DNA from: Diphasiastrum complanatum | Lineage: Eukaryota; Streptophyta; Lycopodiopsida; Lycopodiales; Lycopodiaceae | Direction of reading: 5' to 3' | Assembly: GCA_029204225.1 (NCBI GenBank) | Contig: CM055095.1 | Coordinates: forward strand, 70,843,957-70,907,956 | Length of the DNA: 64,000 nucleotides | Shown here: positions 1-10,809 of the stretch, in pieces | Position numbering within the stretch: the first letter of the stretch is position 1 | Layout: each line of letters starts with the position of its first letter | Notes under the pieces: model-generated | Databases searched by the model: none | The model's input: the letters and a program-made list of their open reading frames with translations, nothing else | What the model was told of the DNA's origin: nothing | Position numbers and translations under genes: made by a program

Positions 1-1526
1 TCAATGTCTTATTTGTCTCTTTATCATTGCTAACTTGCGACCACATTTTCATCAAAGCTTTCCTGTTCATTGGGTGGCAGTCAGTTTGGTTCCTCAAACT
101 TTGTCTTCGGAGTTTTCCTGGACCAAGTTTTACCAGTTGTTAGCTCCTAAGCAAGTAAATGCTTCATATTGTCTGTATGATGCAATATGGTCCAAGAAAG
201 ACTGGGGTAGAAGCAGTGATTTGCACATCTTTCATCTGTTATATCTTATTCCAGTCTCTATAACCGTTTTTGAAATCTACTGATACTGGAGTAACTGAAT
301 GGGATTCCAACATTTGTTCAATCTTAACAAGAGCCTGAGTAATATCCCAGATTTTAATTTCTCATGAAACCATGTAGTTCCCTTTGGAATGAGATCTCTG
401 GAATTCGTTTGAATAATTTCCTCCACTGACCAAATATGGCTTAACTAATCTAAGTACTACAAATTGCATATGAATGGCTAAAATCTGACAATATTTAGAA
501 ATTTTTTCATCTATTGGTATCTCACAATCAATTCTCCAGGACTAACAAATGAAAATGGATTTTTGCATGAGGAGAACGAAGGTAAACATTAGTATTCAAG
601 TTATTTCTCTTGCCAAGAGTAGCTAAACTGTCATTTCCTTTCCTCCAAATTTGTTATTGTACAGTAGTCCATGTTAACTGTTACTTTGTTCCTATGAGCA
701 ATCTTTACCCATCTTTTAGGGTTAAATTTCCTACTAGGCATTGTCTGTTGGTGTCTTCTGGTCTGTTCACGGAAGCGTCATTACATGTTTATTTCTTTTA
801 CCTCACACTTTAAACTATGTACATCCTGTCATGCTTTGCGCCTTGAGTTTTGAGGAGTAATTGGACATGAAGCTTACAAGAGAATAAAATGAACAATCCC
901 TTTAGCTGTCAACTACCAAGTATGTATTGGACTTCAGATGTTAAGAATATGTCCTCAAGAAGTATTTGCCTAGTGCCATATTCATTGTAATTTCCACCGG
1001 CATTTTATTTTGATTGGTATCAGAGCAACAGGTTGCCATCTTCTAGTGTAGTTACGTGGGGGGTTTGCTTCAAGGAGTTAGTTAACTTGGAAAGACAGGT
1101 ATGACCTTGTTTTAGTATGACTGCATTATTGGATTAACTTACTCTAATTAAGAGCGATTTTAATTGCAGTTCTTGTTTGATAGGAATTGAAACAGTTCTT
1201 GATAGCAGTAGAGAGTTCAATTGGACAAATTTGTCTCCCTGGAGCCTCACACTTTGGAGTTAATACTTCGAAGCTTGTTGGAGTAGCCGTGTCTGTTCCC
1301 TATTTCGGGGCACAACACGTCAATTCATGAAAGCTTCTCAAATCATATACATCCTTTGAAGGTTGCACCTGATGGAATCTGCACCTCGGTCTCTTTCAAA
1401 ATTTTCTGTTGATTGATTGTCTAGGTACTTGATATTGAGATCATAACATCCTCTGTCTAGAAGTGTGAAAGTTGAGAGATTGTGTAAAACCATCAACCAT
1501 AACCTGATCGGCTCATGTGACTGCAG
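1..1526 (+). other. Non-coding stretch upstream of the kinase exon, probably intron
   Basis: No kinase exon is visible here: there is no HRD catalytic loop, DFG or glycine-rich loop in any frame. Because the exon at 1527 starts in mid-domain behind a good 3' splice site (tgcag ending at 1526), this stretch is best read as a long intron whose upstream exons lie outside the window. Short open frames in it have no recognisable content. A 12-base match to a Copia primer-binding site sits at 1015-1026, suggesting an old LTR-element scar in the intron. Confidence 0.5.
1015..1026 (+). other. Copia-type primer-binding-site remnant (tRNA-Met)
   Basis: TGGTATCAGAGC is the usual site where initiator Met-tRNA primes reverse transcription in plant Copia elements. 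Here it stands alone: I see no LTR with a partner, no gag and no PPT nearby, so it marks at most a decayed insertion. A chance 12-mer match is possible but not likely. Confidence 0.4.
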
Positions 1527-2066
1527 GTAGTAGGAACGATGGGCTATGCAGCCCCTGAGTATGTTCAAACTGGGCAGTTAACGTCCAAGAGTGATGTTTG
1601 GAGCTTTGGGGTTGTGCTTCTTGAGCTATTGACAGGAAGAAAAGCTGTGAACTTGAATCTTCCTAAGAATGAACAATGGCTATTGGACTGGGTAAAACCA
1701 CATCTGACTGATAGCAGGAAAATTCAGAAGATTTTGGACCCAAGGCTTTCAGGAAATTATTCGTTGCAAGCTGCACAGAAAGTGGCGTCTCTTGCATCCC
1801 ATTGTCTCTTAAAAACAGCAAAATCCAGACCGAAAATGAGTGACGTAGTAGACAAGTTGAAGCTCGTAGTAGGAATGCCAGATTGTCAGCTTCAAGCTGA
1901 ATCCTCTGAAACTCTGGAAACAGAGGTGGCAGTCCCAAAAGACGGAACCTTGAACCCCAAACAAAGATACTTAATGTTCAAAGAAGAGCTGAAATTAAAA
2001 ATGAGAGAGGATGGACATGTAGATTGGAGGAAACCTTCTAAATCCACATTGGTGAAAACGTGGTGA
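1527..2066 (+). CDS. Receptor-like cytoplasmic kinase (RLCK/PBL type), last exon
   Basis: This is the C-terminal part of a Ser/Thr protein kinase of the plant RLCK class. The exon opens directly after a splice acceptor with VVGTMGYAAPEY, the end of the activation loop and the APE motif of subdomain VIII, then shows subdomain IX (SDVWSFGVVLLELLTGRKA), the LDWVKPHL helix, and the subdomain XI arginine (SRPKMSDVV). A tail of about 65 residues follows, rich in Glu and Lys and ending at the TGA. The intron position in front of V(M)GT is the usual one in this family. The first Met at 1539 is internal and not a start; ATP-binding and catalytic-loop exons are outside the window. RLCKs of this type relay signals from membrane receptor kinases in immunity or development; the exact subfamily cannot be fixed from this exon. 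No frameshift is seen, so the gene may be functional. Confidence 0.85.
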   Translation, partial: VVGTMGYAAPEYVQTGQLTSKSDVWSFGVVLLELLTGRKAVNLNLPKNEQWLLDWVKPHLTDSRKIQKILDPRLSGNYSLQAAQKVASLASHCLLKTAKSRPKMSDVVDKLKLVVGMPDCQLQAESSETLETEVAVPKDGTLNPKQRYLMFKEELKLKMREDGHVDWRKPSKSTLVKTW

Positions 2067-2648
2067 AATTCAGGATTCCGTAGAAGCCGGGAATCATGCG
2101 TTGCCGAAGTTATTCTCATATTTGTAATGCTAGTTGAAGTTAAAACACAGACCACAAACAGCCAGTAAAGACACAAAAGACTGTTTCTCCGAGAACCCAA
2201 GCTACACTTGAAGTGTCTATCTGTACTGTTCTAGTTCATATGGTTACGTCACACGGTAATGTGGCTTTGTGCCTCTGATGATTGAGGATGCGGTCCAACA
2301 GCCCCCCTCATTCAATCATCCGTACAAATCGTCAAAAGTCTCAGATTCTCATGAAACATTCAGAACACAGGGCTCTAGCCTTATGGAACAGTTGTATTAT
2401 TTAGCATCTCAAGTAGCCACTAGATTGATTGGCACAATAGGTACATCTACAACTGCTTTTTGGTTTCAAATAGAATCAAACGTAGGTGGGGCATGCCGCG
2501 TGCCCCATGATACACCAAAACTCACCACGGATGAGAAGACTCGAATCTCGTATGTACAAAATGAAGCCGCAATGATGTCACCTATTCCTCAATCAACATC
2601 AACTAGTTCAGCTGGAACTACTATGCTTAGAAGAAATAACTGGTAACT
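2067..2648 (+). other. 3' flank of the kinase gene
   Basis: Presumed 3' UTR and flank. A 125-codon open frame (2269-2646) starts on a non-ATG codon, has no recognisable domain and biased Ser/Thr content, and I do not call it a gene. No clear poly(A) signal could be assigned. Confidence 0.4.
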
Positions 2649-3050
2649 ACTATTACTTCATCATGTGTAGAGTGTCAAGTGGTGATACAGTATCAAGTTT
2701 AGCTGAATAGTCTTCTCTTATCATTCTACAAGGATGACTATGTTTATTCATTTGAAAGCATTGAAGCACATATAGAGATTAAAATAGTTAAAGTTCTTCA
2801 ATTAAAGATTGATCATGTCTCTACAACATTTCTATTCCTTATAACATAGTCCAAGATTGAGTCACTTGACAAATGTTTTTTTATTTGTTGAACTTGATTG
2901 GGATGACTCTCCTATTTTGGACTTTGCATAGCTCATATACCTGCCAAAAGCTTTCGGGCCTATAAAAAATTGTCAGACATCTTATGATGCCGATTTTTGA
3001 GATAACTTGCTGGTTCCATTCCTATAGTTTGCCAATTTTCTCGAGCACGG

Positions 3051-3080
<30 letters not shown>
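3051..3080 (+). repeat. (ACT)n microsatellite
   Basis: Ten consecutive ACT/CTA trinucleotides at the boundary of the second copy of the local duplication. Confidence 0.95.
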
Positions 3081-3081
<1 letters not shown>

Positions 3082-3120
3082 TTACTTCATCATGTGTAGA
3101 GTGTCAAGGCCTTCACTCAT

Positions 3121-3176
3121 TTTCAGCACCATGTGCACTCCCTGCACCATGCCAGGGAGTGCATCTAAGGCTGAAA
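3121..3176. repeat. Hairpin-forming inverted repeat inserted in a duplicated segment
   Basis: A perfect 10-bp stem (GCACTCCCTG at 3135-3144, CAGGGAGTGC at 3153-3162) is extended by a second 7-bp stem (TTTCAGC at 3121-3127, GCTGAAA at 3170-3176), separated by short unpaired bulges and an 8-base loop. The segment is absent from the first copy of the flanking duplication, so it looks like an insertion. Confidence 0.7.
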
Positions 3177-3491
3177 AGCAAGGAAAAACAAGTCATGTTT
3201 ATATCTGTTTGAAAGTCATATCGTATCAAGTTGAGCTGAATAGTCTTCTCTTATCATTCTACAAGGGACGACTATGTTTATTTAGTTGACAACATTGAAG
3301 CACATATAGAGATTTAAATAGTTAAAGTTCTTCAATTAAAGATTGATTGTGTCTCTACAACATTTTTATTCCTTATAACATAGTCTAAGATTGAGTGTTT
3401 TTTTTTTTGTTGAACTTGATTGGGTGGACTCTACTATTTGTCATTTTGCATAGCTCATATACTTGCCAAAAGCTGGTCCTTTCGGGCCTAG

Positions 3492-3759
3492 TAAGTATAT
3501 TAAGCACCTTGGAGTTGGTCAATAAACATGATGAAGTGATTTATTTCCAATTAGACTTGGGAGGGGGTGGCACATATATCATACTTCACAAAAGAAACAC
3601 AAATGAAATTTATAGTTGATATGTAATTGAGCTCGAACTTGTTCAATTTTCTTCATATACTATATTATGGTGGATTACTTTTATGTCTCTTTGAACAATG
3701 CAACAAGCGATATCCTAGGTTGATGTGGCCAACTAAACATGAGAATCCTTTTCTAGTTT
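3492..3759. other. AT-rich stretch, nothing recognised
   Basis: No open frame of note and no structural signal. It may be the far end of the decayed Gypsy element on the minus strand that starts at about 3760, but I could not align it. Confidence 0.4.
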
Positions 3760-4320
3760 TGGAGGTTTCAAAATTGGCATTTTTATAGATAGCATTATGG
3801 TTGTAGCAAACAATTTGATGTCCAATATTTAAGTTGGTCTTAACATTTCACAATTTTGTCAAGGGCACCAAACAGTTCTTAAAAATATCGATGATATTAC
3901 CCTACAACACAAATATAGATTGAGGCTCTAGTAGGTGGGAGGATCTTTAGCACCTTGTCCTCGTGTGGGTGAATGGACAGCCCATCTTTGCTTACTATAT
4001 GTCCCAACAATCCCACAAGGTATTGTAATTATACACTTTCATGACTTTAGATACACCAATCTCCAAATATTTCCTAAAATACATTTTTAGGGTTTTCTAA
4101 GTGCTCTTGCCATGGATTGGTGGCACTCCACAAGCCATCCATTAATACTCTAAATGATGATGATGTTACACTTGCTACATTGCTCATACATTTGTTATAT
4201 GTTGTTGGGGGCATCACTTAGCTTCAAATGCATGACGTGGTAAGCATAAGTGCCATTAAGTTTTTAGCTTGTCACTCTATTCCACAAAAGTCTGGTTATA
4301 TTCAACAAAATAACCCATAA
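3760..4320 (-). pseudogene. Decayed Ty3/Gypsy reverse transcriptase and start of RNase H
   Basis: Read on the minus strand in shifting frames, the order of Gypsy RT motifs is preserved: a YNQ-like palm piece (VEYNQTF), the L(S)DAPNN motif corresponding to the usual LCNAPATF, then GLLGHIVSKDGLSIHP, the thumb/connection segment typical of Gypsy elements, and PILKPPKLEKDSHV, resembling the start of RNase H. Multiple stops and frameshifts lie between these islands, and the catalytic YxDD box is not recognisable. This is an old, inactive fragment, unrelated in age and strand to the Copia pieces that follow. Its LTRs are not seen. Confidence rests mainly on the GHIVSKDGLSIHP island. Confidence 0.7.
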
Positions 4321-4849
4321 AAATATTCAATTTCTTTCTTTTCAACTAACCAAACAACTAATCCATGAAAGATAACAAGCAATTTATAATGTGCTTTTTG
4401 AAGACTTGACGTACACACAAAACCTCTTGCCTCCATTCTTCTAGTTGGTATTATTGTTGAATGCCACTATATCGTATGTTAGAAATGATTAGGCCTACAC
4501 CTCTTACGTTCTTTAACTCATCATGTGCATGCTCTATATTGTGCATCCTTCTTCAATTGGAATCTTGTGGATTGTCACTTCATGTGGCACTCCCTTAACG
4601 TCTTCTTATGACCAAACAACACCTCCTAATGATAATTAAACAAGAACATTGTGCTATACGACAAAGGTATTGGCACAAATTTATTGAAAAAAATTGACTA
4701 TGATTGGATGCAAGGTAGTCAGCTATTTCAAATCCTAGTTGGCATAGGTTTAGCATTTCTTTTAAACGTGTGTGCATGAGTAGCAATATGACAATAAATA
4801 ATTATGTGGATGCAAATAGATCAGAAGTCAACATTTGAGTGAAACATTG
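4321..4849. other. Non-coding stretch between two retroelement fragments
   Basis: No gene is recognised. No LTR end or primer-binding site could be found that would belong to the Copia gag starting at 4921, so the 5' part of that element is missing. Confidence 0.4.
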
Positions 4850-6570
4850 CAAATTAGAAACCTTTGTGAGTTTCAGGTTCAAACAAATCTATATCTTGTG
4901 TGTAGAATCTTACTAGTAAGATGGGATCTACTGGAGCATACCTTCTAGAAGCTAGTGAGAGGTTAAATTCTACTGATTATGCTATTTGGAAAGTGAGGAT
5001 GGAGTCACTCATGGTGCTCCAGGATCTCTATGAGTTTCTGATTGATGAGGAAGATGAAACTCTAGGTGCACAGAAGTTAGCTAAATACAAAAGAAGATCT
5101 AGGCTTGCACTTCACTGTGTGAAGATGAATGTAAGCAATGATTTATTGAGAGATCAGCTTGTACCAATGCTAAAGAGGCTTGGGAATTTCGAAGATCAAT
5201 CTATGAGTCTAGTAACACTTCAAGGGTTCTCATGCTTAGGAATCAGATTCTGCAAAGCATGAAGAGAAGTGATGAGAGTGCATAGGTTTATGTGCTAAGA
5301 GTCAAGTCTTTCAATAGGGAGTTAGCTTCCATTGGAGAGAAGATTCAAGATAGTGAGTTTGTTCAAATTGTCCTCAATGGTCTAGGGAGTGACTTCACTA
5401 ATTTGGTCCAAAGCTTTGCAATCCAAGACACTTTGCCCACTATAGAAAAGCTACACAGTGTATTAGTGGCTGAAGAGTGTAGGATGATGCATACCAATGC
5501 AAGAATGAATCCTATTTCTCTGCAGGATGGTGATGAGAAAGCTAATTTCTCATTCAAAGACAAGAAGAAGACCAATGGCAAGAAGAAGCACTTCAAGGAG
5601 ACCAAGGAGGAGGATGAGGCTTCAAGCTCAAAGGGCAAGATCAAAGACAAGTCCAAGTACAAATGTTTTTTCTGTGGGAAGAAAGGACAATTTGCATCAG
5701 AATGTCTCAAGAAGAAGAAGGCACAAGAGGGCAAACAGAGCAACATTGCACATCAGGAGGAGGAGGAGGATGAAGAGTCATCTTTGATGGTTTCCAACAA
5801 ACCACCATCATCCAAGGGCAACACCAATGATTCTTGGTGGATTGAGAGTGGGGCTAGTTCTCACATGAGATATCAAAAGGACATATTCTCCACTTTACTT
5901 TCTTACAATGATTTACATAGATCAATCTATACTGCAAGTAGTCAAGAATGTAAGATAAGTGGAATAGGAACAATTCCCTTGTATGTTGGATCATCCAAAA
6001 GGATGAATCTTGATAATGTTCTTTATGTTCCTAAGTTAACCAAGAATTTGCTTAGTGTTAGCCAATTAATGGATAATGGGCTTGATGTACAATTTAAGCA
6101 TGGAGTTTGTTCCATCCTTAGAAATGATGTACCTCTTGTCTAGCAAATCTATGGTGTTTGATTCTTTTGTAAAGTTCAAGACTTTGGTAGAAAATCAACT
6201 TAGTACCAAAATTAAGGTATTAAGGAGTGATAATGGAGGTGAATATATCTCCAATAAGTTGATTGACTTTGTTGTTCTAATGGCATAACGATGGAGTTGT
6301 CATGTCCATACACCCCTCAACAAAATGAAGTGATTGAGAGAAGAAATGGATCTCTTTGTGAGTGTGCTAAGGCCTTAAGGCTAGATGCTTCTCTATCCAA
6401 ACCATTTTGGGGTGAAGCAATAACTTGTGCTAACCATTTGTGCAATAGATTGCCAAACCAAGCCATTGGAGGAATCAAACCATTTGAAGTTCTATTTGGA
6501 GAGAAGCCCAATCTCAAGGATCTCAAAGTTTTTGGATCCACTTGCTATGTACACCAATCCGTGGATAAGA
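4850..6570 (+). pseudogene. Copia gag-protease-integrase fragment, broken
   Basis: The frame starts at ATG 4921 (GAYLLEASERLN, the usual Copia gag N-terminus). It is open to 5262, then changes frame and continues at 5292 with the rest of gag, a CCHC zinc knuckle (CFFCGKKGQFASEC) and the aspartic protease. In the protease the catalytic Asp is Glu (WIESGASSH, codon 5844-5846). At about 6143 the sequence jumps from the protease end into the integrase core (SKSMVF, RSDNGGEY); the pre-integrase zinc finger and the first catalytic Asp are lost. Another frame change at 6288/6291 precedes a preserved QQNEVIERRNG with the catalytic Glu, and the fragment stops near the CYVHQ motif at about 6570. Gag and the leader from 4850 are very close to those of the element at 52011-56579, so both belong to one family. 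Confidence 0.9.
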
Positions 6571-7805
6571 TAAGGAAGGATGAAAAGAAGGGGCACTCTG
6601 CATACGATTGCAGATTCAACCCAAAAAGAGAAAACAAAACTGACAAAGCGAATGTTGTAGAGTTGTCCAAGAATACAGACAAAGGTGATGAAGCTTTCAC
6701 GATATTCGATGAAGCTTCAATTAGCTACACTGAACAAGACCATGATGTAGTCATTGATTCAAGAGCAACCTCGCACATCACCTGCAACAAAATAATCTCG
6801 ATCGACTTCAGAGAAAACAAGAGAGTAGTGATTCTAGGCGATGGGAGCTGACACAATGTCAAGGGCATCAGGACTCTATAGCTACAGAGACTGTCAGGTC
6901 ATGCAGAGCTGCCAGGAGCACTCTACATACCCTCACTAAGAAAAGACCTGATATCAGTCTCCAAGATGGTAGATCTTGGAATTCGAGTTCTATTCGATGG
7001 CAATGTATGTCGGATGATCGAGAAAACAACAAGTTGACAGTTGGATGCAAGAGAAGGTAATCTCTACCAAGCCAAGATAATCAGCAATTCTGATTGCATA
7101 TTGAATGCATACAAGCACATACCAAAGGAGCAAAAAAACAAGCTTGATGAAAAATTAGAGCAGACAATCATGGTCGGATACTCAAACGGATCACAAGTGT
7201 ACAGAGTCTACAACCCAACCATGAAGAAAGTCGTGTCGAGTAGAGATGTGAAGTTTGATGAGTCCACATTCCCTGGATTGAAGGATGAAAAAGACTATGA
7301 GATCTTCACACTACTGCCGATTCAAGAGGGAGATCGAGAACAAACATCAAATCAAAATATTGAACCCTAGACTCCAGAGTAGCAGGAAGCCAAAGATCAA
7401 CCCAACAAAGAAAAAACATTTGAATAACAACAAATCAAACCCAGAAGGTCGACAAGACAAAGAAGACCTCTAGATCGATATAATGACAATCCTCAATGGA
7501 GTGAAGAAACAAAGTTCGAGTACTACAGCTTCACTGAAGAGCCAACTACATATCTAGAAGCTGTCCAGAGTCCAAATGGAGAATTCTGGAAGCAGGCAAT
7601 GTCAGAGAAAATCGAATCAATGAGATAAAATGAGGCATGGACACTAGAGCCACTGCCCAAAGATAAAAAGATCGTCGATTACAAGTGGGTATACAAAAGA
7701 AAAATCAAATCAGATGGCACTGTTGGACACTACAAAACAAGACTTTTCGCAAAGGGCTACACACAAAGGTACAACGTCGATTACTTTGACACGTATTTGC
7801 CAATG
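6571..7805 (+). pseudogene. Second Copia lineage fragment: zinc knuckle, protease, integrase end, start of RT
   Basis: Without a gap after the previous fragment, the frame enters a different Copia lineage in the middle of a zinc knuckle (KKGHSAYDC). It then shows a protease whose DSG-like site reads DSRATSHI, a decayed pre-integrase stretch, and a jump to the integrase C-terminus (MVGYSNGSQVYRVYNP at about 7160-7220). The hinge with an RRSTRQRRP basic motif follows, then the start of reverse transcriptase (DYKWVYKRKIKSDGTVGHY). Several stops are present, for example TAG/TAA near 7369 and 7627. The integrase core is deleted. The fragment ends abruptly at about 7805, where strand polarity flips. 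The junction at the zinc knuckle suggests recombination between two elements at a conserved coding motif. Confidence 0.85.
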
Positions 7806-8723
7806 GTCAAGATCGAGCTCATGTCATCTTCCATGGCCTTGATCCACTTGTCCTTGTCTGGACTATTGATGGCTTCTTCATAAGTTTGTGGTTCACCCCC
7901 GAATCCACAGAGTTCTTCTTGAGTAGAAGATGAGCTGTCAGATATATATCTGACTGGTGCTCTTCTTTGTCTGGTAGATCTCCTTGGAGATAATACAGAT
8001 TCGATAACTGCTTTGTCTTTTTCTTGTCTACCAATAGCGGGACCTCGGTGTATCGCTGGTGTGTTGGGTACTCCCGATATGTCGGTCTCCTCATCGTCAT
8101 TCTGGAATTTGAGTATCTTCATCTAGATGCTCGGGGTCCGCTCCCTCTGTTGATGTGGGCAGGTTGTAGTACTGCCTGCTGAGAACTTCATAGGTGATTG
8201 GATCTTCTTCAGCCATCGTTCTTGTCTCGTCAAATTTGACATCTCTGACGGTCTTCAGTTCATTGGTTTCAGGCATTTATTCTCTATAGTATGCAATGTG
8301 TATATCATAATCAACCAAGAATCTTTGTTCCACCTTTTAGTCCAGCTTCTTCCTCTTCTTATCTGGTGCATATGCTACACATCCGAAGATTCAAACATGA
8401 GCCATATTTGGTTTGCTTCTCCACCATACCCCATGTGGGGTAGTGTGAGCAACACTTGACTTGCATGTCCTATTCTGGAGGTAGGCGGCTGTAGCTACTG
8501 CCTCATCCCATAGCAATCTTGATGCCTTTGAGTAGGCCATCATAGATCTTGCAGCTTTCATGAGAGTTTTGTTCTTCCTCTCCACTACACCATTATGTTG
8601 TGGTGTATAGGCTGTTGTCTTCCTATGAAGGATGACTCGACTTTTACAAAAGTCGGTAGAATGGTTGGAGATATATTCTCCTCCTCTGTCAGTCCTGATC
8701 TGCTTGACTTTCTTTTCGGTCCA
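7806..8723 (-). pseudogene. Copia integrase to RT-start fragment, inverted
   Basis: On the minus strand, from 8740 downward, there is an integrase core (IRTDRGGEY with the second catalytic Asp; TPQHNGVVERKN with the catalytic Glu), a decayed integrase C-terminus (DVYHAPDKKRKK, VRDVKFDE), a hinge with SPRRSTRQRRAPVRY, and the beginning of RT (TYEEAINSPDKDKWIKAM). It stops at about 7806 exactly where the plus-strand Copia fragment also stops, both near the start of RT. On the other side it is cut at 8723 by the LTR of Gypsy element A, with the target codons running directly into the LTR. Confidence 0.85.
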
Positions 8724-9522
8724 TGTTGGGTGTATTTCCAACAAAGTGTAAATAAATAAATCGTCCAATAAAATGTGTTGCGAGGGCATGGCATCTTGCG
8801 CGTATAAGCCCATGGCCCAATGTGCACGCAAGCCAAAGTGTAAATGAAATAAAATAGACTTGGGCCTTTGTAATTAAAATAAAACTTGAGGCCCAAAGTC
8901 AATTTTAAACTTAGAGTTTACTTTTTAGAGTTGGGTCCAATTTTGGACTCACACAAATCTTGTGATTTCCAATGTACTTTTTGTGGACCCTTGGATCAAG
9001 TTGGGTCCAAGATGAATGGATAGGATCAATGTGAATATTAGCCAATAGGATTGAGAGGCAAGGGTCATTTGTACACTATTTGCATGCTTAATAGAGAGGA
9101 GGAGACTCTACTATTTGAGAGCTCAAGCATCCTCATTTGCTAATCAATCTTGCTTATGCTATTGTTGTGTTTGCTTGTTATTTCCATTTCTTCCATGCTT
9201 TTTGTTTGTGATTAGTTAAGATTTCTCCATAAGCAATGACATTGAGCATTTGAGCTAACCTCCATCTCATCTCTCTCTCTCTTTCTCTCTTCTCTTCTCT
9301 CTTCCCCTTCTTGTCTATCCTTTTCCTTCACCCAAAAGCATGATGAATGTTAGTGTAGAGGAGTAGAGTTAAAGGAGGGTAGTGTTAGTGGTGAATAGAG
9401 TTAAGGGAAAAAGTAGGAAACTAACTAAAAATAGCATCTATGCATAGCTAGGTACCTATCCAGTGATCTAACCCTTGTTGACAGGTGGGAGGGCTATAGT
9501 ACGCAAGATCTCCGAACCTACA
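8724..9522 (+). repeat. 5' LTR of Gypsy element A
   Basis: Begins TGTTGGGTGT inside an older Copia integrase and ends in CA one base before the primer-binding site. It contains a CT-rich tract at about 9270-9310. The start is set by the break in the Copia reading frame; without a 3' copy the exact ends are inferred. The five bases before it (gtcca) would be the target duplication, but the other copy is missing. Confidence 0.65.
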
Positions 9523-9523
9523 G

Positions 9524-9540
9524 TGGCGCCGTTGCCGGAG
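9524..9540 (+). other. Primer-binding site, Asp-tRNA type
   Basis: TGGCGCCGTTGCCGGAG matches the 3' end of plant Asp tRNA, the usual primer for Tat/Athila Gypsy elements. It sits one base after the LTR end. Confidence 0.85.
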
Positions 9541-9726
9541 ATAGGTTTCCACTAACTAGTTTAGCTACATTTTAGCTATTTTCTTGTTTTTTAGAGTAGT
9601 TTTAGGTAGATTTTTGGGTGTTTAGAGTTAGTTTTCTGTATTTTTTTTGTGTTTGGAGTTTTCACAGCTAGCGGAGGAGGTGTGAGAGGGTAGAGGAGGC
9701 CCTGAACAGCCTCTAAGGGCTTGAAA
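9541..9726 (+). other. First part of the element A leader
   Basis: AT-rich, non-coding; continues at 14267 after the nested insertion. The target sequence tgaaa at its end was duplicated. Confidence 0.6.
9722..9726. repeat. Target-site duplication, left copy (tgaaa)
   Basis: Matches tgaaa at 14267-14271. Five bases is the usual length for LTR elements. Confidence 0.9.
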
Positions 9727-10247
9727 TGTCATGTGCTGCATGTAATTAGCACATGGCCATGGGGCTAAAGTAGACTAGAGTTAGTCATTAGGGCTCAAAC
9801 AGCCTCGCTATATTTGTGAATAGCAGACTTGTAATAATGGTCGTAAGGCCCAAATTAGCCAAATAAGGCCCCAAACTTATAGTAGAGGCACAAATGACCA
9901 TTATAAACAGCTGAGGTTGTGCTAAATTTGGAGGCTATTGTTCATTTTGTAATTTTGAGTTTTAAGAGATCTTGGAGCTTCTCTTTGAGAGCTTTCTTGA
10001 TGAAGAAAGTGGTTCATGTGCCTAAAATCACATGAGAGCTATGATCATGCCCTAGAATCAGGCCCCTATCTTGTAAATGATCAATAATCATGAATAAAGA
10101 TACCTTACTTGCCTATTTTGGTGAAGTTTTGTTACTTTTAGCTATCTTCTTGATTTTTGACTAGTTTCTTGATTTCTTGCATTTCCATTGTAATTTGATG
10201 TTTAATGAATGGATTAGATGTTTGAATGCTAAGGTTGGCACATGACA
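9727..10247 (+). repeat. 5' LTR of the nested element
   Basis: 521 bp. TGTCATGTGC at the start and GCACATGACA at the end. About 40 bp shorter than the 3' copy, mainly because gagcttactaatgaattac-like sequence is missing near the start and a second short stretch near 9790 differs. Confidence 0.93.
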
Positions 10248-10251
10248 ATTT

Positions 10252-10263
10252 TGGTATCAGAGC
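10252..10263 (+). other. Primer-binding site, Met-tRNA type
   Basis: TGGTATCAGAGC four bases after the 5' LTR; initiator Met-tRNA primer. Confidence 0.92.
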
Positions 10264-10809
10264 ATTAGATCCTTTTCCCATCAGATTTGGTGGATTTTGT
10301 TAAATTTGGTAGAGCTTCTTGTTCTAGCTTTCTTGATTTTTCAATTTCCAACAAGTTTTGATTCAATTTTGACCATTTAATCTTCATTTTTTGTGTAGTT
10401 TCTTGTTGTAAATCAGTATATCTTTCTTTAGCTTTTTGGAGGTACTGAGATTTTCTGATTTGGAGCTATAATGACCAAGTTATGGCCATTTTAGTGTTTT
10501 CTTTCCAATTTTAGTTAGTGATAGAATTTGTAGTCTGTTTTTCCCATTTTTGGTTGAATTTTCTGGCAAAATTTTCTGTATAATTGTAGATCTCACTCTT
10601 AGCTTGAATCTGGGCCAATTTGTAGCCAATTTGGTTGAAAATTACGGGAGATATGACAAATCTTGTGGAAGAGGTCAAATTCTAGTTTGAGTAGGAAATT
10701 TGAGAGAGAAGCACTTCAACCTTTCATGTTTGAAGTTCTATTTCTTTGTAGATTTGTTTTTAGTTCTTTCATTTTGAAGTTTCGTTTTAAAAATATTAAA
10801 AAAAAAATT
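10264..10809 (+). other. Leader of the nested element
   Basis: T-rich, non-coding, no gag start recognised. Confidence 0.6.

Larger units (their letters stand above)
2649..3491 (+). repeat. Imperfect tandem duplication of about 315 bp (copies 2649-2963 and 3071-3491)
   Basis: The two copies share, in the same order, the blocks attacttcatcatgtgtag, agctgaatagtcttctctta, cattgaagcacatatagag, aaagttcttcaattaaag and tagctcatata, ending at a tcgggcct motif. The second copy is longer because a hairpin-forming segment (3121-3176) is inserted into it and a T-run was expanded near 3399. The spacer between the copies ends in an ACT microsatellite. No coding potential is recognised. Confidence 0.75.

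Noticed and set aside
35-813. Short open frames 35-283 and 610-813 upstream of the kinase exon
   Set aside because: No domain, no splice-site support and base composition like the flanking non-coding DNA; they do not match any kinase segment.
2269-2646. 125-codon open frame after the kinase gene
   Set aside because: Starts on a non-ATG codon, Ser/Thr-biased, no recognisable family, and runs into a duplicated non-coding block.
3121-3176. Hairpin as a miRNA160-like precursor
   Set aside because: The arms share only a few bases with the miR160 core and the stem is shorter than plant miRNA precursors.
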